A stretch of DNA of 64,000 bases from Clostridiales bacterium. Its GTDB lineage: Bacteria > Bacillota > Clostridia > Oscillospirales > Oscillospiraceae. The translations under genes and the position numbers were made by a program. This document shows positions 34,201 through 42,790 of this stretch, piece by piece; the first letter of the stretch is position 1; every line of letters begins with the position of its first letter. Below the pieces are notes generated by a model. The model saw only the letters and a program-made list of their open reading frames with translations, ran no database searches and was not told the origin of the DNA. The stretch covers positions 62,001 to 126,000 of the forward strand of contig JALFVN010000040.1 of the NCBI GenBank assembly GCA_022787565.1. The letters are read 5' to 3'.

Positions 34201-35086
34201 GGTTTTCCTCCTTGCTCATCGCATAGAGCTCTTTCGCCTTTTCCACCTTATAGCGGAAGCAATCCTCCCGCAGCTTGTCCTGCTCCGGCTTTTCCTCGGC
34301 CTTGTCGGTGCCGAAGCCGTGATAGCCATCCTTGTACATCTTCAGATCCAGCAGCTTTCCACGCTGCTTCAAAAGCTCCGCGTAATGCTCTCCCTGGGGA
34401 TGCAGGGGGTCCCGGCCACAGACGATAACCACCGCCGGAGAGAGCTTTTCCAGCGTTTCCGCTGTGATCTTCGCCGCCGGGGACAGCACCTCGCTGTCCA
34501 AAGGCAGCTTGGGCGGATAGAGCTCAAACATCAATTTGTAGAGTTTGTCCCCCTCCGGGAAGTCGATGGGGATCGTGTGGGTGAAGTCCAGGAAAGGAAC
34601 CTCCATGATCTGCCCCGCGATCTGTACGCCCTGCTGGGCAAGCAATATGGCAGAGCCCGCCGTGAGATGTCCGCCTGCGCTGCCGCCGGAAAGGATGATC
34701 CTGTCGGGGTCGATGCCCAGCTGTTTTGCGTGGGCTTTCAGCCACTTGACGGTATCTACGACCTCCTCCTGCGGATAGGGGAAGCTCTTGTCATAGAGCC
34801 GCTTGTAGTTCACGTTGACCACAAAGGCCCCCAGCTCTTCGCTCAGCCGCTGGCAGTAGCGGTCGTCGTCCACCGCGTCCAGGCCGACCCAGGCGCCGCC
34901 GTGGATCTGGACAAACACCGGCATGTTTTCCCGCTGCTTGGGATAGTAGAACAGCACTTCCACCGAGTCTTTGCCTTCGCGCTGGATGTAGCTGCGGTCT
35001 CCGACAACAGGATCGGTTTTGTAATGCTTATTGACCTTATGGAAGCGGGCGTTCATCACCGCCCGTTTGATTGCCGTAAATGCCAT
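34178..35086 (-). CDS. alpha/beta hydrolase of the HSL/acetyl-esterase type
   Basis: A 302-residue cytoplasmic esterase. The HGGAW oxyanion motif (VQIHGGAWVG), NVNYKRLYDKSFPYPQEEV, nucleophile elbow SGGSAGGHLTA, Asp in VCGRDPLHPQ and His in YKDGYHGFGT give a complete triad. This is the hormone-sensitive-lipase/acetyl-esterase pattern (HGG and GxSxG). ATG 35086 with AGGTG upstream is better than an in-frame TTG 15 bases earlier. The start is one base after the GH2 stop, so translation is coupled. Confidence 0.85.
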   Translation of the reverse strand: MAFTAIKRAVMNARFHKVNKHYKTDPVVGDRSYIQREGKDSVEVLFYYPKQRENMPVFVQIHGGAWVGLDAVDDDRYCQRLSEELGAFVVNVNYKRLYDKSFPYPQEEVVDTVKWLKAHAKQLGIDPDRIILSGGSAGGHLTAGSAILLAQQGVQIAGQIMEVPFLDFTHTIPIDFPEGDKLYKLMFELYPPKLPLDSEVLSPAAKITAETLEKLSPAVVIVCGRDPLHPQGEHYAELLKQRGKLLDLKMYKDGYHGFGTDKAEEKPEQDKLREDCFRYKVEKAKELYAMSKEENHGEAENT

Positions 35087-35087
35087 G

Positions 35088-37385
35088 TCATTGCACCTCA
35101 ATTTTCAATTCTCCGTCACCGCGCGTCACGATGAGCGCCCGGCCGTGCCAGGTTCGGATGGTCTTGTCGAAATAGTTTTCCTCGCTCTTCGGGTCTGCCG
35201 AACCAAAGCCCTGGATCGTACGCTCCCCCTTCGTTTCTGCTGTGAGAGTCAGCACAGTCTCCGGGTTGAGGATGCCCTCTTTGTCCTTAACGGAGAGCTC
35301 GATGATCCCGCCGCCAAAGTCTGTCTGTTCCAGGTGAACTTCGTCGGAGGCAGTCATCAGCCGATCCAGTTCCGCGCTCTTTCCGGCCCGGATATTGATC
35401 GCTGTCAGCTCACCCGGCTCGTATACGGTTTCGAACAGCGCCTTGCAGCGCTCTGTCTTCTGTTTTCCAACCGAGCGGCCGTTGACAAGCAGTTCGACCT
35501 CGTCGGCGTCGGAATAGACCTCCACCACGATGGGCTTGCCTTCGCAGCCCCGATAGTTCCAGCTGCGCAGAGCGTCCGACCAGCCCCAGCGGGTGGGAGA
35601 CTGCTTTTCTCCGTAGTGGGTCGGGTCCTGCACCGCGAGATAGGGCTCCTTCCGAAGTCCCCAGACGATCTGCCGCCAGTAGGATACCGGACGGCGGTCG
35701 CCGATCAGATCGAAGTCACCGCAGTTTGCCGTCCGCCAGGGGTAAGCGCCGTACAGATCGTACTCGGGCGCCTCGCCGTAGCGGTGCTGCCCGACGCCGG
35801 CCTCGCCCAGGTAGTCCCAGGCCGTCCAGCCGAAGTCTCCGATCAGCTGCGGAAGCTTCTCGCAGAGCATCCAATTTTCATAAAGGGCGCCGGGATAGCA
35901 CTCCGCCCCCAGCATGACACGGTGAGGGTATTGCGCAGCGTCCGCTTCATAGCGGAAGACGGCGTAGTTGTAGCCCGCCACGTCCAGATAGCTGAATGCC
36001 TCCTCCAGCGGCTCGCCGATCTCCCGGGATGCCATCAGTCTGGCCAGCTCCTCGGCATTTCCGTTTAAAATGGAATTGATGTCCGCCCCGGCTTTGACAG
36101 CCAGCTCCGGAATACGATCCATCAGCGACAGCACCGGGTTCACGCAGTTGGTGAGATAGCGCGTGGGATCCAGCTTGCGGATATGATCGCAGAGCTGTCT
36201 GCCATACTGCACTTCGTGAGGATCGCTGACCTCACAGATCTCGTTGCCGATGGAGTAGAGGATCACCGAAGGATGATGAAAGGCCAGCTCCACCATGGCC
36301 GCGGCGTCTTCCTCCCAGTGAGAAAGAAAGTGGGCGGAATAATCAGAGTCTACCTTCGGCGCCGTCCAGGCGTCGCAGAGCTCCAGCATGACGAGCATCC
36401 CCAGCTCGTCACAGGCCTCCAGCACCATCCGGCTTGTGGGAAAATGGGCGCAGCGGATCGCGTTATAGCCTGCTTCCCTGAGCTTTCGGATGCGCCGGAA
36501 GGTCAAAGCCCGGTTCTCCACCGCTCCTATCACGCCGTGATCCTGGTGGAGGCAGCCGCCCCGAAGCTTGACAGGCTCGCCGTTTATACGCAGCCCGCGT
36601 CTGGCGTCCAGGGCGAGGGTTCGGACGCCGAAGCGCGTGTGCTCGCTGTCCAGTCCCTCCAGTTCGGTCTCGCAATCGTACAGGTAAGGGTGGTCAAGGC
36701 TCCAGAGCTTCGGATGCTCCAGCGTAAAGCGCAGTGTTGCCGTCTTGGTTTCGCCCGCCAGGAGCGTCACCGGGGCGCTGATCTCCGCTTCGCCGATCCG
36801 ATGGCGCAGGCAAAGCGTTTGCTGCCGTGCTTCCCGGTTGACCAGCGTGGTCTGGATCAGCAGTGCCGCCGCTTCCTCATCCGCTTCCGACACTGTGATC
36901 TTCACGCCGTTCGGCGCGATATGGACGCTGCCCGCCCGAAGCAGCCACACGTCCCGGTAGATGCCGGTGCCCGTATACCAGCGGCTGGACGAAACGCCGT
37001 TTCGCACCAGTACCTTGACGGTGTTCTTTCCCTGTTTCAGGAAAGGCGAAATATCGACCGTAAAAGCGGTATAGCCATTATAGTGCTGCGCCGCGAGGCA
37101 GCCGTTGATATAGACTGCTGCATTGTGATAAACGCCTTCAAACTCCAGGTACGCCGCGCCGGAGGGGTCATCCCATTCGAATTCTTTGGTATAGTGAACG
37201 GTCTCGGCGGGGTAATACCCGGTGGCATTGCCGGTAGGCGTTTGGGGATCCCGCGCCCGGCTGATCATGGCGTCATGGGGCAGCGTTACCTGAACCGGCG
37301 TCTGTGCGCCGCTGATCGTGCGCTCCAGAGCCGTCCCGCTGCCGCGGCCGAACAGCCAGCCGCTGTTAAAGCTCTCCCGTTTCAT
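35088..37385 (-). CDS. GH2 glycosidase (beta-galactosidase family)
   Basis: A 765-residue cytoplasmic GH2 enzyme. N-terminal sugar-binding domain (FNSGWLFGRG, LPHDAM, YPAETVHYTKEF), GVYHNAAVYING, SSSRWYTGTGIYRDVWL, Ig-like domain, then the barrel with acid/base Glu382 (YSIGNEI) and nucleophile Glu495 (LGAECYPG), followed by C-terminal beta-domains. It differs clearly from the GH2 at 11557-13899. Substrate may be a beta-galactoside or another beta-linked sugar. Its ATG shares a base with the transporter stop (TGATG). Confidence 0.92.
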   Translation of the reverse strand: MKRESFNSGWLFGRGSGTALERTISGAQTPVQVTLPHDAMISRARDPQTPTGNATGYYPAETVHYTKEFEWDDPSGAAYLEFEGVYHNAAVYINGCLAAQHYNGYTAFTVDISPFLKQGKNTVKVLVRNGVSSSRWYTGTGIYRDVWLLRAGSVHIAPNGVKITVSEADEEAAALLIQTTLVNREARQQTLCLRHRIGEAEISAPVTLLAGETKTATLRFTLEHPKLWSLDHPYLYDCETELEGLDSEHTRFGVRTLALDARRGLRINGEPVKLRGGCLHQDHGVIGAVENRALTFRRIRKLREAGYNAIRCAHFPTSRMVLEACDELGMLVMLELCDAWTAPKVDSDYSAHFLSHWEEDAAAMVELAFHHPSVILYSIGNEICEVSDPHEVQYGRQLCDHIRKLDPTRYLTNCVNPVLSLMDRIPELAVKAGADINSILNGNAEELARLMASREIGEPLEEAFSYLDVAGYNYAVFRYEADAAQYPHRVMLGAECYPGALYENWMLCEKLPQLIGDFGWTAWDYLGEAGVGQHRYGEAPEYDLYGAYPWRTANCGDFDLIGDRRPVSYWRQIVWGLRKEPYLAVQDPTHYGEKQSPTRWGWSDALRSWNYRGCEGKPIVVEVYSDADEVELLVNGRSVGKQKTERCKALFETVYEPGELTAINIRAGKSAELDRLMTASDEVHLEQTDFGGGIIELSVKDKEGILNPETVLTLTAETKGERTIQGFGSADPKSEENYFDKTIRTWHGRALIVTRGDGELKIEVQ

Positions 37386-38863
37386 CAATACTTCCTCGAA
37401 AGCTGCGCTTCACATTCCTCGCGGGTAATCTGTCCGGCGTTGCACTTGGCCATCAGCTCCGCGTCCTTATCCTTCAGATTGTAGAACGCATACAGCAGGA
37501 TCGCAGAGATCCCGAAGCCGATGCCCGGAATCAGATAGCCCAGATTCCAGAGAGCGCTCAGCGCGGTCTCGGACTGGGTCACGCCCTGGGCGGCCAGATC
37601 CGCAAAGCTGTCGCCCGTGACCTCTTTCCATCCGAATACCGCCAGGATATACAGGGCGACGGAACCGACCACGCCACCCAGCGCCTTGTTCAGGAAGGAC
37701 TGCAGCGCATAGAAGATGCCGGAGCAATCCTTGCCGGTCTTATACCGGGTGTAGTCGATGGTGTCCGGCGCGATGTAGGTCCTGACTACGCTGACCAGCG
37801 CGTTGGGGATCGCGCACAGGCCGCCGACTACGATGAACATGGTTTTGTTGTCATGGCAGAAGAAATAGATGATCAGCGTTGCGGCCGTCAGCAGCACGAA
37901 GATGAAGGCCAAAAGGTTGCGCTTGCCGAATTTGTCTGCCAGCTTGCCGCAGAAGGCGCTCAGGATGATGCCGGGGACGAAGCCGATCAGCATGACATAG
38001 GTGAAGATCATAGAGTCGTGGAAAATGTAGAAGCCGAGGAAGCTTTCCACAGCGGTGCGGGTGCAGAAGATGGTGGAGATGATGACGGCCAGGAAATAGA
38101 CCAGGATGTACTTGTTCGTGAACACACAGTTGATCATGTCCTTGAAGCTGTAATTCTCCTGGGAGCCCTCGTTTTCCACGTTCTTGAGCTCAATATTGTG
38201 CTCGTTGACCTTGAACACCATCGGGAGCATGAAGGCCAGGAAGATCACTGCGCCGCCGATACCGATGTTCTTCAGCGGAACCCCCACCTTTTCGCTCATC
38301 AGCGCGGAGACGACGGTCGCCATGCCGATGGCCGCAATGACAGTGATCACGCCTTTTGCGGTCAGAATGCTGTTGCGCTCGGAGGGGCTGTCCGTCAGCG
38401 TGGTGATCATCGACTGCATCGGGACCTCCGTCAGCGTGCAGGTGAAGTCATAGAACAGATAGGTCACGAAAAACCAGACGATTTTCAGACTGTCCGGCGC
38501 GCCCTTGGGCATCAGGAAAAACAGGATCGTCGCGACCGGGAAGCTCCAGAAGAACAGCCGGTACCAGGGCATATACTTGCCTTCGCCGGCAAATCTCTGA
38601 AACAGCTTCCAGTCCTTGATGTGGATCCGGTCGATGATATAGCCGAACAGCACATCATCCACCGAGTCAATGATCTTGACGAGCAGGATCGCCGTGGCCA
38701 GGGACGCGGTGTTGATGCCCTGGAACATCAGGAACACGGTCATGTAGGAGCCAACCAGGGAGGTGCAGAAGAGACGCGCCGTATCGCCCACATAGTACCA
38801 GTTCTTTTCCGACCGGCTCAGCCGCCAGTCCGGATGCTTGTTCACGCTTTCTTTTCTTGCCAT
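37385..38863 (-). CDS. GPH family sugar:cation symporter (MFS)
   Basis: A 492-residue transporter with about 12 membrane helices of the glycoside-pentoside-hexuronide:cation family. Family marks include the N-terminal YYVGDTARLFCTSLVGSYM, the KIIDSVDDVLFGYIIDR loop after TM2 with paired acidic residues, and RYKTGKDCSGIFYALQSFLNKALGG in the C-terminal half. These carriers bring in intact glycosides by proton or sodium symport, without phosphorylation. It is the only sugar transporter in the operon, so all cytoplasmic enzymes must act on what it imports. Confidence 0.92.
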   Translation of the reverse strand: MARKESVNKHPDWRLSRSEKNWYYVGDTARLFCTSLVGSYMTVFLMFQGINTASLATAILLVKIIDSVDDVLFGYIIDRIHIKDWKLFQRFAGEGKYMPWYRLFFWSFPVATILFFLMPKGAPDSLKIVWFFVTYLFYDFTCTLTEVPMQSMITTLTDSPSERNSILTAKGVITVIAAIGMATVVSALMSEKVGVPLKNIGIGGAVIFLAFMLPMVFKVNEHNIELKNVENEGSQENYSFKDMINCVFTNKYILVYFLAVIISTIFCTRTAVESFLGFYIFHDSMIFTYVMLIGFVPGIILSAFCGKLADKFGKRNLLAFIFVLLTAATLIIYFFCHDNKTMFIVVGGLCAIPNALVSVVRTYIAPDTIDYTRYKTGKDCSGIFYALQSFLNKALGGVVGSVALYILAVFGWKEVTGDSFADLAAQGVTQSETALSALWNLGYLIPGIGFGISAILLYAFYNLKDKDAELMAKCNAGQITREECEAQLSRKY

Positions 38864-38876
38864 CGTTCTCTACCCC

Positions 38877-39842
38877 TTATATGTATTTTTGAATGAAGTT
38901 CATCATCCGGTCAAAGGCTTCTTTCGCATGCGGCTCGGAAGCCATCTGATCCATGTAACCGTGCGGCAGCTTTGCCCCGGGGAAGAAGATCAGATCATTG
39001 GGAACGCCGATTTCGTCCAGCTTTCTCTTGAGGCCGCGGCCCTCCGTGATGAAATAGCCGTTTTCGTCGTTGGGCTCGTTGGAGGCGTTGATCCAGCTGG
39101 GAATGAAGCTGTCGCGAATATAGGTTTTCGCGTTGATGATCGCCACGGTCTCCGGCGTATTTCGCTTTGCGCCGATAGCGCAGCCCAGCATGGCGTACAT
39201 ATTGCCGTCAAATACGCTGGCATCCAGCGCGGCCTCGTCGATGGCAAGCACCTTCAGGTTTTCCCTTGTCATCACGGGATCGACGCCCAGCAGGCCAGCG
39301 TACTCGGGATTACAGACGCAGGCGGCATAGATTTCTGTCATATTTGCCCCGGCACTGCCTCCCGAGAGGCAGACACGGGACATATCCAGATGCAGTTCTT
39401 CCTGGTGCGCGATCAGATAGCGGAACAACTCGTCCGTCTGCCGGATCGGCACCGGAAACCGGTACTGCGGCGCCAGCGCGTAGTCGGCATTGACCAGGAT
39501 ATAGCCTGCTCGCACGACGGCTTCGAGCTTTCCCACACCGCCTCCGCCGGTCTGCATCGGGTCGCCGGCGGACTTGTTGCCGAAGATGAAGCCGCCGCCG
39601 TGGAAGTACACCACCACGGGCCGCTTCTCGCCGCTGTCGTCGGGATACCAGATGTCCGCGAAGCTGTTGGGCCAGGTCTCGCCGTATTTGACATCACTGC
39701 GGCAGATCAGGCCGCTGGGAAGCTTCTTCACTTCCGGCGCATGCCAGGGCTCCCACTCGTTGGGCTTGTGCCCCTTGTAGAGCTTGGCATAGACTGCTTT
39801 TTGCACAAGCATACATTTCAGATCGTTCAGGAGCTTTGCCAT
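38877..39842 (-). CDS. HSL-type alpha/beta hydrolase, first gene of the glycosidase operon
   Basis: A 321-residue esterase of the acetyl-esterase/HSL group. VVYFHGGGFIFGNK carries the oxyanion HGGG, NADYALAPQYRFPVPI is the typical next block, and SGGSAGANMTEIY is the nucleophile elbow. A late His lies in AKLPHGYMDQ. No signal peptide. The chosen ATG has AAAGGAAATAATGAG before it; an earlier ATG is possible, 21 bases upstream. On the minus strand a TATAAT lies 50 bases upstream (39892-39897), but its -35 is poor, which fits dependence on an activator such as the divergent AraC protein. Confidence 0.85.
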   Translation of the reverse strand: MAKLLNDLKCMLVQKAVYAKLYKGHKPNEWEPWHAPEVKKLPSGLICRSDVKYGETWPNSFADIWYPDDSGEKRPVVVYFHGGGFIFGNKSAGDPMQTGGGGVGKLEAVVRAGYILVNADYALAPQYRFPVPIRQTDELFRYLIAHQEELHLDMSRVCLSGGSAGANMTEIYAACVCNPEYAGLLGVDPVMTRENLKVLAIDEAALDASVFDGNMYAMLGCAIGAKRNTPETVAIINAKTYIRDSFIPSWINASNEPNDENGYFITEGRGLKRKLDEIGVPNDLIFFPGAKLPHGYMDQMASEPHAKEAFDRMMNFIQKYI

Positions 39843-39945
39843 CTCATTATTTCCTTTCATCATACAGGCTTTTTATGTCCCGGCATATTTTATTATACTG
39901 ATTTCACTGCATAAAAAAATACCGTTATTTTTCTTCTTGAATAGG

Positions 39946-39974
39946 TTGATTTTTACTTCCCCATCCTGTATTGT
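39946..39974 (+). promoter_or_regulatory. promoter of the AraC-family regulator
   Basis: TTGATT (39946-39951) and TATTGT (39969-39974) with 17-base spacing, then AAGGAGG at about 39988. The opposing operon promoter lies about 50 bases to the left, so one regulator-bound site could serve both. Confidence 0.65.
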
Positions 39975-40002
39975 AAATCTTGAACAAAAGGAGGCGGATC
40001 CT

Positions 40003-41067
40003 ATGGCTGACTATACTCGCTTAGTGGAAGAGCTTCGGCAGTTGAATCCCTATGAACGAGTCGGGAAGGACTTCTATGATCAAACCGGAAGCCCCCTGCG
40101 CCACGGCCAGTATTTATACCTGGCAAAGCACCAGCTGAATGCGAGGCTGCTCAGCACGATGAACAGCCCGTCTGCCCTGCGCGAACAGGGGCAGATCGTA
40201 GCCGCCTTTCATGAACGGTACGGAAAGACCGGCCTGACGGAAGCGGATTTCATCAGCCCCGGCTGCGATATTGAAGTCGAGCAGCTGCTGCGGTATGTGG
40301 AGATCCCGCCCCATTCCCATGAGTTTGTGGAATGCGCATTTGTGCTCCGGGGCAGCTGCATCCACCGCATTGACGAGAGCGAGGTGGTGCAGAACGAGGG
40401 AAGCTTTATCCTGGTCCCCGTTCCCGTTCGTCATCAGCTGATCGCGCTGGACGACGCGGTCTGTCTCACAATCAAGATTCGTTTGAGCTTATTCGTAAAG
40501 CTGTCCATTCCCCACCTGCCGGCCATGGTGTATCCCCTGAGCTTTCAATGCGGCCAGGATCCGGCTACCGAAAGCATGCTTCTGTTTTTGTATGAGCAGC
40601 AGCAGAGTCGGCTGCCCTATCGAAAAGAACTGATGGAGTCCGCGCTGACCTGCCTGATCACCTATATTCTACAGAAATACCGCGATACGATGCAGCCGCT
40701 GTATAACATTCCGATCCGGGACCAGCAGCTTCTCGACATGGTCAATTACATGTACGATAACTATCGGACGATCACGCTCCACTCCCTTGCCGCGCACTTT
40801 CACTACAACGACTCCTATCTCAGCCGGATGTTTCAGGAGCAGGCCGGGCGCTCCTTCTCGGCGACCGTCAAAGATTTCAAGCTGAGAAAGGCCGCCGAAC
40901 TTTTGAAATCCGAAAACTGGAAACTGGAACAGATCTGCGAAGAGATCGGATACAAGGACACGCGTCAGTTCATCCGCAGCTTCAAGGCGATGTTCGGGTT
41001 GACGCCGGACAAGTTCCGAAAGCGAAATCAGGGGAGCCTGCAGCAAGTTTGGTCTTTTGGCCCGTAA
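40003..41067 (+). CDS. AraC-family regulator of the glycosidase operon
   Basis: A 354-residue regulator. The middle (about 100-180) is a cupin-like sensor (YVEIPPHSHEFVECAFVLRG, EGSFILVPVPVRHQL), and the last about 100 residues are the AraC double helix-turn-helix (LHSLAAHFHYNDSYLSRMFQEQAG; ICEEIGYKDTRQFIRSFKAMFGLTP). It is transcribed away from the eleven-gene operon, across a 160-base divergent promoter region, the standard place for its activator. The effector is probably a sugar from the imported substrate. ATG 40003 follows an ideal AAGGAGG. Confidence 0.92.
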   Translation: MADYTRLVEELRQLNPYERVGKDFYDQTGSPLRHGQYLYLAKHQLNARLLSTMNSPSALREQGQIVAAFHERYGKTGLTEADFISPGCDIEVEQLLRYVEIPPHSHEFVECAFVLRGSCIHRIDESEVVQNEGSFILVPVPVRHQLIALDDAVCLTIKIRLSLFVKLSIPHLPAMVYPLSFQCGQDPATESMLLFLYEQQQSRLPYRKELMESALTCLITYILQKYRDTMQPLYNIPIRDQQLLDMVNYMYDNYRTITLHSLAAHFHYNDSYLSRMFQEQAGRSFSATVKDFKLRKAAELLKSENWKLEQICEEIGYKDTRQFIRSFKAMFGLTPDKFRKRNQGSLQQVWSFGP

Positions 41068-41074
41068 AACAAGA

Positions 41075-41110
41075 AAGCTCCCAGATTTTTTGGTCTGAGA
41101 GCTCCTTTTT
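41075..41110 (+). terminator. intrinsic terminator after the AraC gene
   Basis: AAGCTC / GAGCTC-type stem with a CCAGA / TCTG extension, loop of T residues, then seven T residues. Confidence 0.7.
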
Positions 41111-41228
41111 TTCAAGGTTTTACTTCTTCATCTCCGCAATCTTCCCGTCGATATCCCGGAACCACATGCAGATAATACCTAACGCCTTGACAATATCAAG
41201 CTCCTCGATTCGCTGTCTGTCTTCCTGC

Positions 41229-41636
41229 CTGGAAGCCGTCAAACAGGGGCTATGTGAAGAAACTGACCTGATAGAAAAGCAGAAAAATCTGCTTGCGGAG
41301 ATGGAAGTGTTGGAGCACCTGATGCATAAGGCGGTCATGGAGAAAGCCGAGACTGCACAGGATCAGGAAGTCTACGCCAAACGTTATGATGATCTCGCAA
41401 CCAAACACACAAAGCTGAAAAAGCAGTACGCTGATGCTCAGGCTGAACGGCAGGCACGGCAGGACAAGACTCAGATCCTCGAAGGCATGATCGATAGTAT
41501 CAGAAGCTCAGAGCCTACGGTCATTGGTTTTGATGCGAAGCTGTGGAACACCACGGTCGATCATGTGACGGTTAATCGGGATGACACTCTTGTATTCACC
41601 ATGCGGGACGGCAGAGAAATACGGATAAAAAGATAA
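41229..41636 (+). pseudogene. serine recombinase, C-terminal fragment
   Basis: A reading frame of about 135 residues matching the C-terminal coiled-coil and end domain of large serine recombinases: LIEKQKNLLAEMEVLEHLM, YAKRYDDLATKHTKLKKQY, then the typical end LWNTTVDHVTVNRDDTLVF with a DGREI(R)IKR finish. The catalytic resolvase domain, recombinase domain and zinc ribbon are absent; the upstream sequence in the same frame has no recombinase similarity. A short minus-strand tail (41215-41123, ending WFRDIDGKIAEMKK) overlaps the left edge and may be another gene remnant. Confidence 0.75.
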
Positions 41637-41654
41637 CTCCAGGGGCCTTGCTTC

Positions 41655-41880
41655 TGGAGTATCTTTTTAGATAGTAGTAGTTTAACGAATATAGATAAAA
41701 TAACGATATAAATCCACCATATCTTGTGCCGCCTTGTGTTTTTTGATCCAAGAAACCACAATATGATGGAACGGGTTTCTGGCTGGTGAACAGACTGCAT
41801 CCCTGAAAGCCTTGCGGCAAGGGGATAAAATAACAAAGCACAGGGCCGATACATTGTATCAACTCTGTGCTGATGTTATG
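41655..41880 (+). repeat. direct repeat, left copy (pairs with 43848-44034)
   Basis: Shares with the second copy an AGTAGTTTAACGAATATAG block, a TAACGATATAAA block, CATATCTTGT-type sequence, GACTGCATCCCTGAAAGCC, the GCCTTGCGGC hairpin and a palindromic end around GCCGATACATTGTATC. The copies differ at scattered positions and in a middle segment. Same orientation in both. Confidence 0.8.
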
Positions 41881-41999
41881 GCACATCTGCATAAACTTGA
41901 TACAATGAACAGATTCTTGGGGAATCTGTTCATTTTTGCTTTTTGGAAGGCAGAAAACATGTGCACATGAGGCGCGTGACAAAACGGACAAAAGGGACA
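41880..41999 (+). repeat. right copy of the cluster-flanking dispersed repeat
   Basis: The first 37 bases are identical to 22428-22464, in the same orientation, followed by a hairpin AGATT.../AATCT with a T run, then at 41977 GTGACAAAACGGACAAAA. Here the latter can be read as MRRVTKRTKGT, possibly a recombinase N-terminus cut short. Together with the left copy it brackets the glycosidase operon and its regulator. Confidence 0.7.
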
Positions 42000-42071
42000 A
42001 TGACGAGATTTTCTTTGAACTGTATTCCTGCTTATCATTTACATCGCAAAACAAAGAAGAAGCACCCACAA

Positions 42072-42346
42072 TCAGAACACCTGATCTCCGTTTTTGACCA
42101 TCTCCGTCGGCATCAGCAGGACGACTCCCTGTTCGGAGTCCGTACCAAGAATACGAACCTCACTCTTGACGCTGCCTATGTGCATAGGCGTCAGATTTAC
42201 ACAGCAGATAACCTGTCTGCCAAGCAAATCCTCCGGTGAATACAGTGCCGTGATTTGCGCGGAGGACTTTTTGATACCAAGCTCCTCCCCAAAATCAATC
42301 GTCACTACATAGGCGGGGTTTCGGGACTTCTTGTTGAGTTTGACAT
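42072..42346 (-). pseudogene. csaA: csaA-like tRNA-binding-domain protein, 5' truncated
   Basis: About 90 codons on the minus strand match the C-terminal four-fifths of CsaA (a tRNA-binding-fold export chaperone): NPAYVVTIDFGEELGIKKSSAQIT, ALYSPEDLLGRQVICCVN, then SEVRILGTDSEQGVVLL and NGDQVF before the stop. The usual first 15-20 residues are missing; upstream, the sequence switches abruptly to the recombinase fragment on the other strand at about 42346. No start codon or ribosome site is available. Decayed by recombination. Confidence 0.75.
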
Positions 42347-42349
42347 GCC

Positions 42350-42645
42350 AAGGTGGCGCAGGACCAGAAGGAATACAACGAGCGTTACGATGCGCTGGTC
42401 AATCGGTACGAGAAACCGAGCGCAAGCGCGATGCCGTCATGGAGCAGATCGACCAGATCATGATCCGCCGCAGGAAGATCGAGCGGTTCATCGAGAGTAT
42501 GAAGGACCTGCCGGAGATCATCACCGAGTTCGACGAGAGCCTGTGGGCTGGGCTGGTGGACAGCATGACGGTGCACAGTAAGGACCGGATCGTATTCCGG
42601 CTGACGTGCAGCGACGGCCTTGGCCCAGGAGAGATTGAAGTATAA
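42350..42645 (+). pseudogene. second serine-recombinase C-terminal fragment, frameshifted
   Basis: Reads KVAQDQKEYNERYDALVNRYE in one frame, then continues as TERKRDAVMEQIDQIMIRRRKIERFIE and ITEFDESLWAGLVDSMTVHSKDRIVF in the next frame. One missing base in the A run near 42420 explains the shift. It is the coiled-coil and terminal part of a large serine recombinase and differs in sequence from the fragment at 41229-41636, so two different recombinases were once here. Confidence 0.75.
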
Positions 42646-42790
42646 ACCCATTGAGGGAAGTGCGTCTCTCCTTTGTGGCGGGACGCTTCTCTCATCTTCC
42701 TCTAAACAAAGTATCTTCCGAAAGCCGGGGAGTTATGGTATACTCCATCTCGACAAATCGGGATTTATCATTGATGAAGAGGATAACACA

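Noticed and set aside
41120-41338. Separate minus-strand gene over the first recombinase fragment
   Set aside because: Only the last about 30 residues look protein-like; no start or ribosome site. Kept as a possible remnant in the recombinase entry.
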